This document shows positions 33,165 to 43,899 of a stretch of DNA of 64,000 bases, in pieces. Both the position numbers and the translations under genes were made by a program. This stretch comes from Diphasiastrum complanatum (lineage: Eukaryota > Streptophyta > Lycopodiopsida > Lycopodiales > Lycopodiaceae). The stretch covers positions 23,330,678 to 23,394,677 of the forward strand of contig CM055107.1 in NCBI GenBank assembly GCA_029204225.1, given 5' to 3'. The notes below the pieces were generated by a model. That model was not told the DNA's origin. It worked only from the letters and a program-made list of their open reading frames with translations, and ran no database searches. Positions within the stretch are counted from its first letter, which is position 1. The number at the start of each line of letters is the position of its first letter.

Positions 33165-33290
33165 TCAAGTGAAATGGTACATGTTAGTACATAAGAATTC
33201 CTTCATATAGTATTCTACAAAATGCTTATGGGAGTGAATCTTCCTAGTCTGTTTACCAACTAGACAGTCTTGACAGACAGGTAACTCGAC
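33165..33290 (-). pseudogene. Copia pre-integrase fragment, opposite strand
   Basis: The minus strand encodes VCQDCLVGKQTRKIHSHKHF, the 'C..C..GK..R..F' signature of the Copia GAG-pre-integrase domain. It lies head to head with the plus-strand RT of Copia D, so a different element is involved. Confidence 0.6.
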
Positions 33291-33305
33291 TTTTTCGCGA
33301 GGCAT

Positions 33306-34782
33306 GGACATTAGAGCCACTGCCAGAAAATAGAAAAATAGTCGACTGTAGGTGGGTGTATAAGAAAAATATGAAATCAGATGGCACCGTTGGTCGCTAC
33401 AAAGCCAGGCTTGTCGCGAAGGGCTACACGCAGAGATATGGTGTCGATTATTTCGACACATATTCGCCCATGGTCAAGATGACAAGCATAAGGCTACTCC
33501 TTGCATACGCCACACATGACAATCTGGAAATTCACCAGATTGATGTGAAAACAGCCTTTCTCCATGGAAATCTAGAGGAAAAAAATGTCATGAAGCAACT
33601 TGAAGGCTATGAAGACCTCGACGACAGACAATATGTCTGTTGATTGCAGAGATGCATCTACGATCTAAAACAGGCATCACGAGCCTGGTATAAAAAGCTT
33701 GATGGTCTTTTGAAGTCTCTAGACTTCAATCCTACTCAACCAGAATGCAAAGTCTACATTAAAAGAGTAGGAAAGCATTTTGTGATACTGACCATTTTCG
33801 TGGATGATTCACTGATAATAGGAAATTCCTTGATGCTGATCAAAGACACGAAGAGTCAGATTTCTGAAAGGTACGAAATCACAGATCTTGGAGAAGCAAC
33901 GAAATGCCTAGGGCTGAAGATGAGAAGAGATCAAACAAAGGGTGAAATGCACTTGAGTCAGTCAAAATATGCCAGAAAGGTGCTAAAGCAGTACCACATG
34001 ATGGACTGCAAAGAAAAGGCCACATCAATGATAGCTGAATTCAAGCTCACGAAGCAGGATTGCCCAAAAACGGAAGAAGAAGAACAGAGGATGGTAGGTA
34101 TACCCTACCAGAACTTAATCGGTAGTCTGATGTACTTGACAATTTGTACCAGACCCGATCTAACTTTCTCTGTTTACGCCTTGAGCCAATTCTCTTCCAA
34201 TCCTGACATGGCACATTGGCAAATGGCAAAACGAATCCTGCAGTATCTGTAAGGTACCCAGAATATTGGATTAACCTACAGAGCTGAAAACGAAAAAAAA
34301 AAAAATTTCAAGCTGCATCATTATGGTGATGCAAGCTGGGCGAGCTCCAAAGATGACAGCAAGTCCATTATTGGACGATGTACAATAGCGTGCAGAGCTG
34401 CAATCAACTAGATATGCAAAAAGCAAACCTTGGTGGCTCAATCCTCTTGCGAAGTTGAATATGTCGCAACTTCAAAGGTCGCTAATGAGGTAGTGTGGCT
34501 ACAGATCCATCAATCGAGATACCACGAGAGGGGCCAAACACGATGATGATGGACTCTCAAAGTGCCATCTATCTGTCCCAAGATCCTATCTTTCATTCAA
34601 AGACAAAGCACATACCTATGAAGTACCATCACATTCAAGATTTGATCTCGAAAGGAGAGCTCCAGGTCCAGTATATAAAATCAAAAAATATGATTGTAGT
34701 TCTGCTCACGAAATCGCTCGACAAGCCACTCTTTGCCAAGCAAAGAAAGACAATTGGATTAAACATACAAAGCTGCAAGGTT
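33306..34782 (+). pseudogene. Copia D reverse transcriptase and RNase H
   Basis: Plus-strand RT starts near NRKIVDCRWVYKKN and runs through RYKARLVAKGYTQ, IDVKTAFLHGNLEE, then a stop at 33641-33643, IYDLKQASRAWYKKL, the catalytic FVDDSLIIGNS, DLGEATKCLGLKM and LIGSLMYL. A stop at 34250 and a frame change near 34300-34480 precede RNase H (DASWASSKDDSKSI, QSSCEVEYVATSK, DSQSAIYLSQ, KTKHIPMKYHHI, LLTKSLDKPLF). Two in-frame stops and one or more frameshifts make it inactive. Its 5' part is absent. Confidence 0.85.
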
Positions 34783-34792
34783 CAAGAGGGAG
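34783..34792 (+). other. Polypurine tract of Copia D
   Basis: CAAGAGGGAG lies directly before the LTR start TGTCAAAAATGG. Confidence 0.7.
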
Positions 34793-35195
34793 TGTCAAAA
34801 ATGGTGAACTCCTGCAACTTTGTTGTAGCACAAACAAGAAACGAAGGTCAAACGAGAACAATGCGCGACAGTCAATGTGCCTTTGACTTGAAGCTCGAAC
34901 GATTCGCGAATCATTCGTGAATTGTAAACACACCTCCAGGACCGCAAATTGCAAAGGGACGCAAAAACAAAAAACTATGAAAGAGATGAAAAGAACGAAA
35001 GCAAATGGGAGATTACAAAACAAACAAAGAGAAATCTTTCACGCTGACAGTTGGCAGCTCAACGGGCTTGGAGTCATAGACTTCACGCTTAGCTGAAACG
35101 AATGGCAATGACAGAGACTAACTAACTAGTTGATTAGTGTTAACTAGTCTTGTGATTCTATGTTTGGCTATCTTGTAAACTCCACACTGTGGGGG

Positions 35196-35202
35196 TATAA
35201 AT
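35196..35202 (+). promoter_or_regulatory. TATA box in Copia D LTR
   Basis: TATAAAT in the context GGGGGTATAAATGATCC, about 54 bp before the (AG)n tract. Confidence 0.5.
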
Positions 35203-35250
35203 GATCCTCTCTAGATCATAAAAAAATGTGAAAAAGAATCTGAATAGAGA

Positions 35251-35255
<5 letters not shown>

Positions 35256-35326
<71 letters not shown>
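35256..35326 (+). repeat. (AG)n microsatellite
   Basis: Uninterrupted AG dinucleotides, about 35 repeats, within the LTR downstream of its TATA box. Confidence 0.95.
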
Positions 35327-35329
<3 letters not shown>

Positions 35330-35620
35330 GCGAGTAGAGCAGAAAAATACTAGAAACTATAGTTGTGCATAAAAGTCTGCCAACAAGGAGAACACAACGA
35401 AAGAACAGAGTGCCATTCCGCCAACGAACGAGACACTGACAATCTGGCTCTAAAAATTAAACTAATAATACAGTCATTCTATTTTTGTGCATCTCCCTGT
35501 CTTGTGTTGTCATTTGTCTTGATTGCTAAAATAGAATGTGTTCTATGATGTGTAGTTGCGTGTTTGGGATCCTGTAAACAACTTTCGCGCAAAAGAAAAT
35601 TCAAAGACACAAAATCGTTC

Positions 35621-36329
35621 GCGAATAAGAAGACGAAGACGAAAACAAAATAGTCTCACTTTCGTGACAATGAAACTACTTAAGATGACAAAATACAAGA
35701 CCTTACTAAGGCTTACCCAACTAGCAAGGTACTACACTAAATCCTAGATTAACACCCAAAGGGATGGAGAATGATATAATGTGGCTGAACTGAGCATAAG
35801 TGATTAAAAACATGCCTCAAATAAAAAACCAATGAAAGGAGACAAGAGGAGGCCCGAGCACCTTCCCTCAAGTTTGCACCTTCCAATGGAAACACAAAGA
35901 AATAGCAAGATAATCTCAAAAGAGATAGCAATTTAGCATAATCTCGAATTGCTGTTTAAAGAAAAATACCTTTTCTTTTATGGCAAGGAGAGTCTTCCAT
36001 AAGTATCCACTAACTTATGGGACTAATCTATTTCTAGCCTTTCTAGAACTTCTAACTTAGGGTTTAGAACTTCAAAGTTTTTTAACTTAGGAAAACTTAA
36101 GACAAAATATTTATAATCTTAAATTTCCTAAGTCTAAGTTCTAAATCTAAGTTTAAGCTATTTGATTATTATTTAAGCTTCTACTCATGGGCTTACAAAA
36201 CACATGCCATGGCGGAAGTTTATTAACAGACATTCATACGTGGACTTACAAAACACATGCCACGAAGTTTTATTTATTTCTTTTTATTTTTCTCTGTGTT
36301 AGCATAGATGCTAACAAAGCTGTTTCAAT
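35621..36329. other. Spacer between Copia D and Copia G
   Basis: No gene seen. An imperfect direct repeat (CTTACAAAACACATGCCA core) occurs at about 36191 and 36244, spaced about 53 bp. The rest is AT-rich. Confidence 0.4.
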
Positions 36330-37872
36330 AGCTTGCTATCTGCAGAACTATTGAATACCAAAGCATTCAACTCAAAGACTCCGTTTGAAGCTTTCTATGG
36401 CTACAAACCGAGTCTAAGACACATTCGACTGTTTTGGCTATCTTTGCTATGTATACTTTCCCTTTGATTTGAGAAAGAAGCTTGACCTTGTCAGCTGCAG
36501 GAGTATCTGCATTGGATACTCGACATCACACAAAGCATATCAAATTTTTTATGTCGAGTCAAGTCAAATCTCAATTAGTCGAGATGTTGTCTTCCTTGAA
36601 GATACATTCTTCGACTTCAAGCAGAAGAAACCAATGCAAGAGTTCGTTCCAATGACTCCCATCACCATCGACAGGCCTCGACCTACGACTGTTCCGACAA
36701 ACATCGAAGATATCTCTGTCGCACACAACAAGGTGAATCATCATCTTAGCAACCAACTATTGTTCGAAGATCTGCACAACATCGACAAGAACTTGATCAT
36801 TTTGCCCCTTAAGCATTCATCAGCAACGATGAACCTACTTCAGTAACAGAAGCATTGTCAAGTTCGAATGCAGACAACTGGCATTCTGCCATCAGACTAA
36901 AGCAAGTTCCAAGAGCCTGGTTTGATAGAATCAATCGATTCTTGTTGCAACGCGACTTCATTCCTAACTCTGCTAACTCAAATGTTTATCTCAAACACAG
37001 ACGCTCAAGCTATGTCATAATAACACTATATATTGATGACTCACTAATCATCAACAATTCGAATCAGTTGCTTCATGAGACGAAGACATTTTTGTCGAAG
37101 GAATTCAAAATGACTAATTCAAGCCCTGTGCACTACCTTCTGGGAATCAAGATATCTAGAGATAGAGCGAAGAGAAGTATCACATTAAGTCAAGAAAGGT
37201 ATCTAACCAGTGTAATCTACAAATATGGCATGGAAAACTGCAAGTCAATAGACTCGCCTATGGACCTAAGATTCAAACTGTCAAAGGATATGTGTCCAAA
37301 ATCTAATGTAGAGAAGAAAGAGATGTGCAAATACCCTATCAATCAATAGGTGGATCGATTACTATGCCATGGTCTATCTAGCATTTACAGCCAGCACATT
37401 CTCACAGTTTTTGTCAGAAAATTCCAATCTGCCTCACTGGAAAGCTCTACTCAGAATACTGAGGTACATTCAAGCCACTAAGCACTATGCCTTGTGTTAT
37501 AATGGAAATACAGAGAATGATTTCACATTACTTACTTATTCTGACTCTGATTGGGCTGGCAATGTGGACACAAGCAAATCCACATATGGCTATCTTTGCT
37601 TTCTAGCAGGAGGACCCATTTTGTGGAATAGTCGAAAGCAGAAATGTATTTCTTTGTCCTCCACGGAATCAAAATATGTCGCAGCTACCTCTGCAATGAA
37701 GAAAATTATATGGCTCAAAAGATTGTTTCAGGATTTTATGATCTCTCAAATCAGTCCAACTATACTCTATGCGACAATAAGAGCTGCATTGCTCTATCTC
37801 TGAACCCACGAACTCACACTAGAAGTAAGCACATTGAAGTTCAATTTCATTTTCTTAGGACGACCACCATAG
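36330..37872 (+). pseudogene. Copia G integrase end, RT and RNase H
   Basis: From about 36350: FNSKTPFEAFYGYKPS (integrase end), a frameshift near 36440, then ORF 36469-36846 with the integrase-RT linker. ORF 36855-37349 jumps from ADNWHSAI straight to LKQVPRAWFDRI: an internal deletion of the RT fingers. It retains the catalytic LYIDDSLIINNS and YLLGIKISRD. ORF 37369-37803 holds RNase H (YSDSDWAGNVDTSKSTYGY, SLSSTESKYVAA), and another frame gives RSKHIEVQFHFLR. The right end is cut by the A2 LTR at 37873. Inactive. Confidence 0.85.
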
Positions 37873-38394
37873 TGGGCTATTTCCTATCCTAGCCTCAATC
37901 CTAGATCCAAGCTCACATGCATCAAAGAGACGAGGTTAGTTGTCACGAGGAGGTTAGTTCCCATGAGAGCGATAGCATATTTCATAACACTAAGATCCAT
38001 TAACACTAAGCATACACTAGATCCATTGACACTAAGCATTAACACTAGATCCATTAACCCTACATCCATTAACCCTAATCCACAATGATAGAAACTCACC
38101 CTTTCCTCTTCTCTCTCACAAAAAGCATAAGAACATTCAATCTCAATAAATATCAAATCCAACAATTAGCAAATACAAAGAAAGCATGAGAGATGGAGGA
38201 AGAGAGATAGAGAGCAAGGACATTCCTAATCCATCATCAAATCCAACAATTAGCAAATACAAAGAAAGCATGAGAGATGAAGGAAGAGAGATAGAAAGCA
38301 AGGACATTCCTAATCCATTCCATAAGAGGGCCAACCTGCTTGTATTGAAATGACGAGAGAACATGTACATTGATTTGAAACTACCATTCATATT
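37873..38394 (-). repeat. Distal part of the A2 3' LTR
   Basis: Aligns with 13009-13400 of the A1 LTR (CATCAAAGAGAC, CCCATGAGAGCGATAG). It also contains an internal tandem duplication of 84 bp (38152-38235 and 38236-38319) not present in A1, and short ATCCATTAACACTA repeats at 37985-38080. Confidence 0.75.
38152..38319 (+). repeat. 84-bp tandem duplication in the A2 LTR
   Basis: Two copies beginning ATCAAATCCAACAATTAGC with only a few mismatches. Confidence 0.85.
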
Positions 38395-38639
38395 AGCAAT
38401 GAGCGACTTATACAGTGCTTTCTTATTTTCGATGGCACCACGTGTGCTGAGTTCTATAATTATCGGGCCGTCTTTCTTTTACGAGCCCTTTGAGTGCTTT
38501 TAAGCAACTTTATCTTTGTACTTGCTTATCAGTTGATATATAAAATTTGTGGAGAACAATTCTTTCGTCTTGTCTTATTGCACTTGACGTTGTGCTGTGG
38601 TGATTGCTCTGGTTGGGTTTTTAAATTGTTTTCTTAACT
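38395..38639 (+). repeat. 5' LTR of Copia B
   Basis: 245 bp, AGCAATGAGCGACTTATAC to TTTTCTTAACT. Many of its differences from the 3' LTR are C/T or G/A, as expected from decay of methylated cytosines. Confidence 0.9.
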
Positions 38640-38651
38640 TGGTATCAGAGC
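38640..38651 (+). promoter_or_regulatory. tRNA-Met primer binding site of Copia B
   Basis: TGGTATCAGAGC is an exact match to the plant Copia primer site, directly after the LTR. Confidence 0.9.
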
Positions 38652-39189
38652 CCTTGGTGGCTACAATCATCGGATCTAGGCAATCTGATCTTAGATAACC
38701 ATTGGATCTGTTGGATTCCAACTTGAACTTTATAAGAAGGGGTCTGAAGTGCAAAGTGCATTGCAACTTCATTAAAAATTTTCAAACTGAAATAATTGTT
38801 GGGTCCCAAGTTTTGAAGGGTGAAGTTTCTTCACACTAAAGAAACAGTTCAAAAACTCAAAGTGCCCTTATTTTTATCACCTTTAGCCTATTTTGGCCAA
38901 ACAAAAGGCTATAGCCTCCAAAAGAAGGGGACCCTGACTGTGATTGCTGCGGATAAAGTGTTCGGAGTGCGCCAAAATTGATTTCACCATTCCACTGGGC
39001 ACGTAGTTGGGAGTTGGTGACGAGAAGCATTTCGGAAAGCGACGCCAAATTGGCTTCCAATTTGGTGAAAGAGTGGCGGGTGGCCTGGTAAGCCAAAAAT
39101 TGTAGGCCATTATTTTTTTATTTCTGACATCACGGTTGGCTTCAACATACACTTTTTAGCCTACAGGTGAAGTTTCAAGTAGTTTGGAA

Positions 39190-40076
39190 ATGGCAAAAAT
39201 CAATGAGGCAATTTTGGGCGATGCAAGCAAACTTGATGGGACTTCTAACTACAACATCTTGAAATTCAAAATGAAGAGCATTTTGATGGAGAAAGAATTA
39301 TGAGAGATCGTAGCAAGTATTGAAGTCCAGCCAAATACCACTCCAGGTGACATGAGGGCCTTTGATAAAAGGTGTAGAGAGCATTGTCCTTGATCAATCT
39401 TTCAGTGAAAGATCATGTGATCACCCATATAAGTGATGCCACGACAGCTAGGGGAGCTTGGGAAGCTCTTAGAATGCATTTTCAAACTTGCAATCTAGTT
39501 CGAGCCATGTTCTTGAAGTCGAGATTGAACGCAGTCAGGATGGAAGAAAGCGAATTGGTGGGATCTTTCTTCACCAGGATAAAGGAGCTGAGAGATAAAC
39601 TTGTGGCAATTGGAGAACCAATTAGCAATGTTGAATTGGTAAATACCACTATGAGCGGTGTCTCGGAAGGGCTACAGATGTTTGTAAGCGGCATCGCTTC
39701 GAGGGAGAGATTGCCTACTTTTGAAGACTTCCATGGAATCATGCTGCAGGAAGAGCGGCGCCGCGAAGTGGTGAAGTCAAGGAAAACCCCACAGGAGAAT
39801 CAAACCTTGCTTGTTAAAGACAAGCAGAAAGGATGGAAAAGGATTTCCAAGAAATCCAAGGATGATGATGACGAGGGAGAGTCGTCATCGACGGCGAAAA
39901 AGAAGAAGAAAGACAAATGCTACTATTGCCACAAGTCGGGTCATTGGACACGTGAGTGTTACAAGAAGAAAGCAGATATAAAGGTAGGAAAGGTGAAACA
40001 ACAAGGCAACATTGCCTTGTTGATGGGGAAGATGATGAGACAAGTGTCTTCTCATCGGCATTGGCACCCAGGTTGA
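39190..40076 (+). pseudogene. Copia B gag
   Basis: The ATG at 39190 starts MAKINEAILGDASKLDGTSN, then KFKMKSILMEKEL and a stop at 39301. After a frame change near 39380 the main ORF (39384-40076, 230 aa) covers the UBN2-type gag: DATTARGAWEALRMHFQ, FLKSRLNAVRMEE, FFTRIKELRDKL, a Lys/Glu-rich tail and one CCHC knuckle (CYYCHKSGHWTREC). The frame ends just before the protease. Gag is the particle protein of the element. Confidence 0.85.
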
Positions 40077-41055
40077 TGATGGTGCTAGATGGTTCATAGA
40101 TTCAGGTGCCACAAGACATATGACTAGGAAACGTGATTGGTTTGAAAAATTCTCACCAATCCATGATGGGGACAAGGTCACTCAAGCCAATGGGGAGGAA
40201 TGCCAAATACAGGGTGTTGGCAATGTACCTATGCAGTTTCATGATGGTAAAATCAAGAATATCCCTAATGTGCTTTATGTTCCTGGACTCAAAAAGAGTT
40301 TGCTTTCTGTTGGAGTAATGGCAAATCAACATCTGAAGGTCGAATTTGTCAAGGATGGATGCCTTATGAGGGATATGAACCACAACCATAAAGTGGTGGC
40401 AAAAGGTTATAGAGATAGTAAATGTGGCCTTTATAAATTGGATGCTGTAAAACCAAGAGAATATGGTTTGGCTATCTCAACAACATCTCAATCTAAGTTG
40501 TGGCACAGAAGACTTGGTCACTTGAACTATGGGAGCTTAAGATTGATGGCGAAGCTGGTAATAGGATTACTAGCATTGCAGGATGATCATCACACAATAT
40601 GTGAAGGATGCGTCATGGGAAAGCATCACAGGGAGACATTCAAGAAAGGTGGAGCTGCAAGAGCTAAGAAACCACTGGAACTTATTCATAGCGACCTGTG
40701 CAGCCCAATAAAGACCATGTCATTGGGGAAAGTATATTATTTTATGACTTTCATAGATGATAACTCTAAGAGGACATGGATTTATTTCTTGAAGAAGAAA
40801 TCTGACGCTTTTGCTTGTTTCAAGGAGTTTAAGACTTTAGTAGAGAACCAACTGGATGCACGCATCAAAGTGCTAAGATCTGATAGAGGGGACGAATACA
40901 AATCTGATGATTTTGAAGACTTTTGCAAGGAACACGGCATCAAAAGACAATTCACACAATCATACACGCTGCATAGTAATGGTGTAGCCGAAAGAAAAAA
41001 ACAAGACTATTATGGAGAGTGCACGCTCCATGATGAAGCAAATGGGCTTGACTGA
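40077..41055 (+). pseudogene. Copia B protease and integrase (N-terminal part)
   Basis: Sequence just before 40120 gives WFIDSGATRHMT (protease active site). The 311-codon frame continues with the protease flap region, the GAG-pre-integrase domain (LWHRRLGHLNYGSL, CEGCVMGKHHRETF) and the integrase core (ELIHSDLCSPI with the first Asp, TFIDDNSKRTWIYFLK, RSDRGDEYKSDDF with the second Asp, HSNGVAERK with the catalytic Glu). A frameshift near 41000 breaks it right after the catalytic Glu. Confidence 0.9.
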
Positions 41056-41473
41056 TTCACTTTGGTCGGAAGTGTGCAGTGCGACAACATTCTTGCAAAA
41101 TAGGAGCCCTATAGTTGCGGTTCCAAATATGACTCTCAAAGAATCATTTATAGGAATAAAGCCAAAAATTGACAAGTTTCGTGTCATTGGATATAGGGCC
41201 TATGTACATGTGCCAAAGGAGGAACAAAAGAAACTTGATGAAAAAGCAATCAAGTGTATCTTTGTCGGTTATGATGAGAGGACGAACGCGTACAGGTGTT
41301 TTGATCCTGTAATGAACAAGATTCATATAAGCAAATATGTGATCTTTGATGAGACGCATAGGTATGAAGATAAAGGCCATGCAAGTGACAAAAGCATCAA
41401 AAGACTTCTCACAATTTTGGAAGAAGATGAAGAAGACACTCCACAAGATGATGCACGTGAAGATGAGAGTTGA
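41012..41473 (+). pseudogene. Copia B integrase C-terminal part
   Basis: The new frame continues integrase: LWSEVCSATTFLQNRSP, FRVIGYRAYVHVPKEEQKK, CIFVGYDERTNAYRCFDP and VIFDE. This ends in an acidic linker and a stop. It overlaps the preceding frame, as expected for a one-base indel. Confidence 0.85.
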
Positions 41474-41626
41474 GAGGGTGAGTATGAGAAACATCTAAGA
41501 TACCAAAATGGTATGAAAAGATCATGAAGGACACAAAGCTAAATCAACCAGGATCTAGCACACAAGGAGAAGTGAGAAGACCAGCACGGGAAAGGAAGTC
41601 TCCCGATCGTTATCAACTATGCCTTA

Positions 41627-43183
41627 ATGAGTGACATTTTGAAGTGTCAAGAGCCATCAACCTTTGATGAAGCAAAGGATCACAAAGAATGGCAAAGGGC
41701 AATGGAAGAGGAGATGAAATCCATTCACAAGCATGATACATGGGAGTTGGTTGATCTACCACTTGGAAAGAAACCCATTGACAACAAATGGGTGTTTAGA
41801 ACAAAGTTTCATGCGGATGGCACGATAGCAAAGCATAAGGCATGCCTAGTAATGAAGGGCTACGAGCAAAATAAAGGAATTGACTATGAAGAGACATTTG
41901 CTCCAGTGGCTAAGTGGACTATGCTATGCCTTATCATTGCCTTAGCATCTCATTTTGGGTGGAAGATCCATCAAATGGATGTGAAGTCCGCATTTTTGAA
42001 TGGTGACTTAGAGGAAGAAGTTTTCATGGTTCAACCACAGGGCTTCATGGCAAAAGGACAAGAACATAAGGTATGCAAGCTACGCAAAGCACTCTATGGC
42101 CTTAAGCAAGCGCCACAAGCATGGTATGGATGCATTGACAATTACTTTCTTTCTCATGGGTTTGTAAGAACAAATTCAGATCCAAATCTTTATGTTCTTA
42201 TAAATGAAGATAGCATTGCCTTGATTGTATTTTATGTTGATGATATCATTATCATGGGCAATGATGAGAATCTCACTCATTCTATCAAAGCCAACTTATG
42301 CACGCAATTTGACATGATAGATTTAGATCTTATGTACTATTTCTTGGGTGTTGAAGTATGGCAAACTGGTAGTGATATCAAGTTATGTCAAAACAAGTAT
42401 GTGCGCGAGGTATTGGAGAGATTCGCATGACAGAGTGCAAACCTTCCATCACCCCTTGCAAAGTTGGTAAGAAATTATCTCGCATTTTTTATAGTGGACA
42501 TGTTGATGCTACTTCATTTCATCAACTAGTTGGGAGTTTGATATATCTTATGACTACACGTCCTGATATCTGTTATGATGTAAGTCTAATTAGCCAATTC
42601 ATGTCATCACCCACTATGGACCATTGGAAGGCTGCGAAAAGGATTTTGAGGTATGTGAAAGGTACACCTAACCTTGGCCTAATCTACAAAAGACAAAGTA
42701 CTTTACCTAAGTTGCAGGGTTATGTTGACACTGATTGGACAGAAAATGTAGATGATAGAAAGTCAACAACAACTTATGCCTTCAATTTTGGTAGCGGTTG
42801 TTTTTCCATGGTCTAGCAAGAAATAAGATACCATTTCTCTTTCTTCTACAGAAGCCAAATATAAAGCGTTAAGTTTTGCCACCCAGGAAGCGATTTGGCT
42901 GCATAAGTTGTTATGTGAGATTGGCATGAAACAGGTAAATCCTACTGTTATTTTCTGTGACAGCCAAAGTGGAATACAATTGGCTAAGAATCATGTCTTT
43001 CATGCAAGGATAAAACATATTGAGATAAAATATCACTTTGTGCGTGAAAAGCTACAATCTGAAGATATAAGTATTGTACACTGCTCTACATTGTTACAAG
43101 TTGCTGATATATTTACGAAAGCTTTAAGTAAAGAGAAGTTTGAAACTTTTAGAGCCAAACTTGACTTAGATCTGGTTATGTAA
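41627..43183 (+). pseudogene. Copia B reverse transcriptase and RNase H
   Basis: RT in 41627-42430: WQRAMEEEMKSI, DNKWVFRTKF, AKHKACLVMKGYEQNKGIDY, ETFAPVAKW, HQMDVKSAFLNGDLEEEV, LYGLKQAPQAWY, catalytic FYVDDIIIMGN, YFLGVEV. A frameshift near 42425 leads to 42385-42816 (LVGSLIYL, TRPDICYDV, HWKAAKRILRYVKGT, VDTDWTENVDDRKS). Another break near 42815 is followed by RNase H to 43183 (SLSSTEAKYKAL, CDSQSGIQLAKN, KHIEIKYHFVRE, VADIFTKALSKEKF). All three RT aspartates are visible; the breaks make it non-functional. Confidence 0.9.
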
Positions 43184-43283
43184 AAAGTCTTTACTTGTAA
43201 TACTATCATGGAGGTATGTTCCATGAATAGAGTAAGCTCTAAGATAAAGAGAGACGTTGATCATTGAGGGAGAGAGTTAAAAT

Positions 43284-43528
43284 AACAATGATCGACTTAT
43301 ACATTGCTTTCTTATTTTTGACGACACCACATGTGCTCAGTTCTAGAATTATTGGGCCGTCTTTCTTTTATGAGCCCTTTGAGTGCTTTAAAGCAACTTT
43401 ATCTTTGTACTTGCTTATCAGTTGATATATACAGTTTGTGGAGAGCAATTATGTCGTCTTCTCTTATTGCACTTGACGTTGTGCTGTGGTGATTGATCCG
43501 GTCAAGTTCTTAAATTGTTTTCTTAACT
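43284..43528 (+). repeat. 3' LTR of Copia B
   Basis: 245 bp copy of 38395-38639. A purine-rich tract (GAGGGAGAGAG, 43266-43276) precedes it. Confidence 0.9.
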
Positions 43529-43533
43529 ATATT

Positions 43534-43853
43534 GTGGATTGGAGGGTCTTGGCCTCAATTCCTAATGACCAATTTCTACCTCTTTGACTATTCAAATCAG
43601 AAAAAGAGTGGGAATCCATTCAATAATTGGAGGAAATCAATTTGAAATTGAATTTTGGTGGGAACCCCTATTTTATTTACTAACTTGACTTTTGGGCCTT
43701 GCGACATTAGAAGTCCCACAAAAAGTAAAGTCCTTTATTAACTTGTAACTAATCAAATTCATCGGGTTGGACTTACACATGCAGGTGCCAAATCCCTCTC
43801 ACAGTTGTTAACTAGGGTTAGGGTTGCCTTGGGATCCACAAACCCTCCAACAG
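43534..43853 (-). repeat. Proximal part of the A2 3' LTR
   Basis: Aligns with 13430-13718 of A1 (GGTCTTGGCCTC, GGGTTGGACTTACACA, ACTAGGGTTAGGGTT). On the minus strand it begins TGTTGGAGGG after a GGTGGAGGA purine tract. Confidence 0.75.
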
Positions 43854-43899
43854 TATCCTCCACCAAAACTGGTGGCGGTCCCATGACACCTCGCGAGAT

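Larger units (their letters stand above)
34793..35620 (+). repeat. 3' LTR of Copia D (right end uncertain)
   Basis: Starts TGTCAAAAATGG, homologous to the Copia C LTR for about 110 bp and then different. It contains a TATA box (35196-35202) and an (AG)n tract. No matching second LTR exists to define the end. Confidence 0.6.
38395..43528 (+). mobile_element. Full-length Copia B with LTRs, nested in the A2 LTR
   Basis: 5134 bp with two 245-bp LTRs (38395-38639 and 43284-43528), about 24 mismatches by eye (near 90% identity). Flanked by ATATT target duplications (38390-38394 and 43529-43533). The A1 LTR supplies the empty-site comparison. Contains primer site, gag, protease, integrase, RT, RNase H and polypurine tract in canonical order. 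At least four frameshifts or stops (39301, near 39380, near 41000, near 42425 and 42815) inactivate it. The LTR ends are AG...CT, not TG...CA. Confidence 0.9.

Noticed and set aside
35545-35730. Gypsy J LTR relic suggested by CTTACCCAACTAG shared with 3551-3563
   Set aside because: The match is about 13 bp with no extension on either side; chance is likely.
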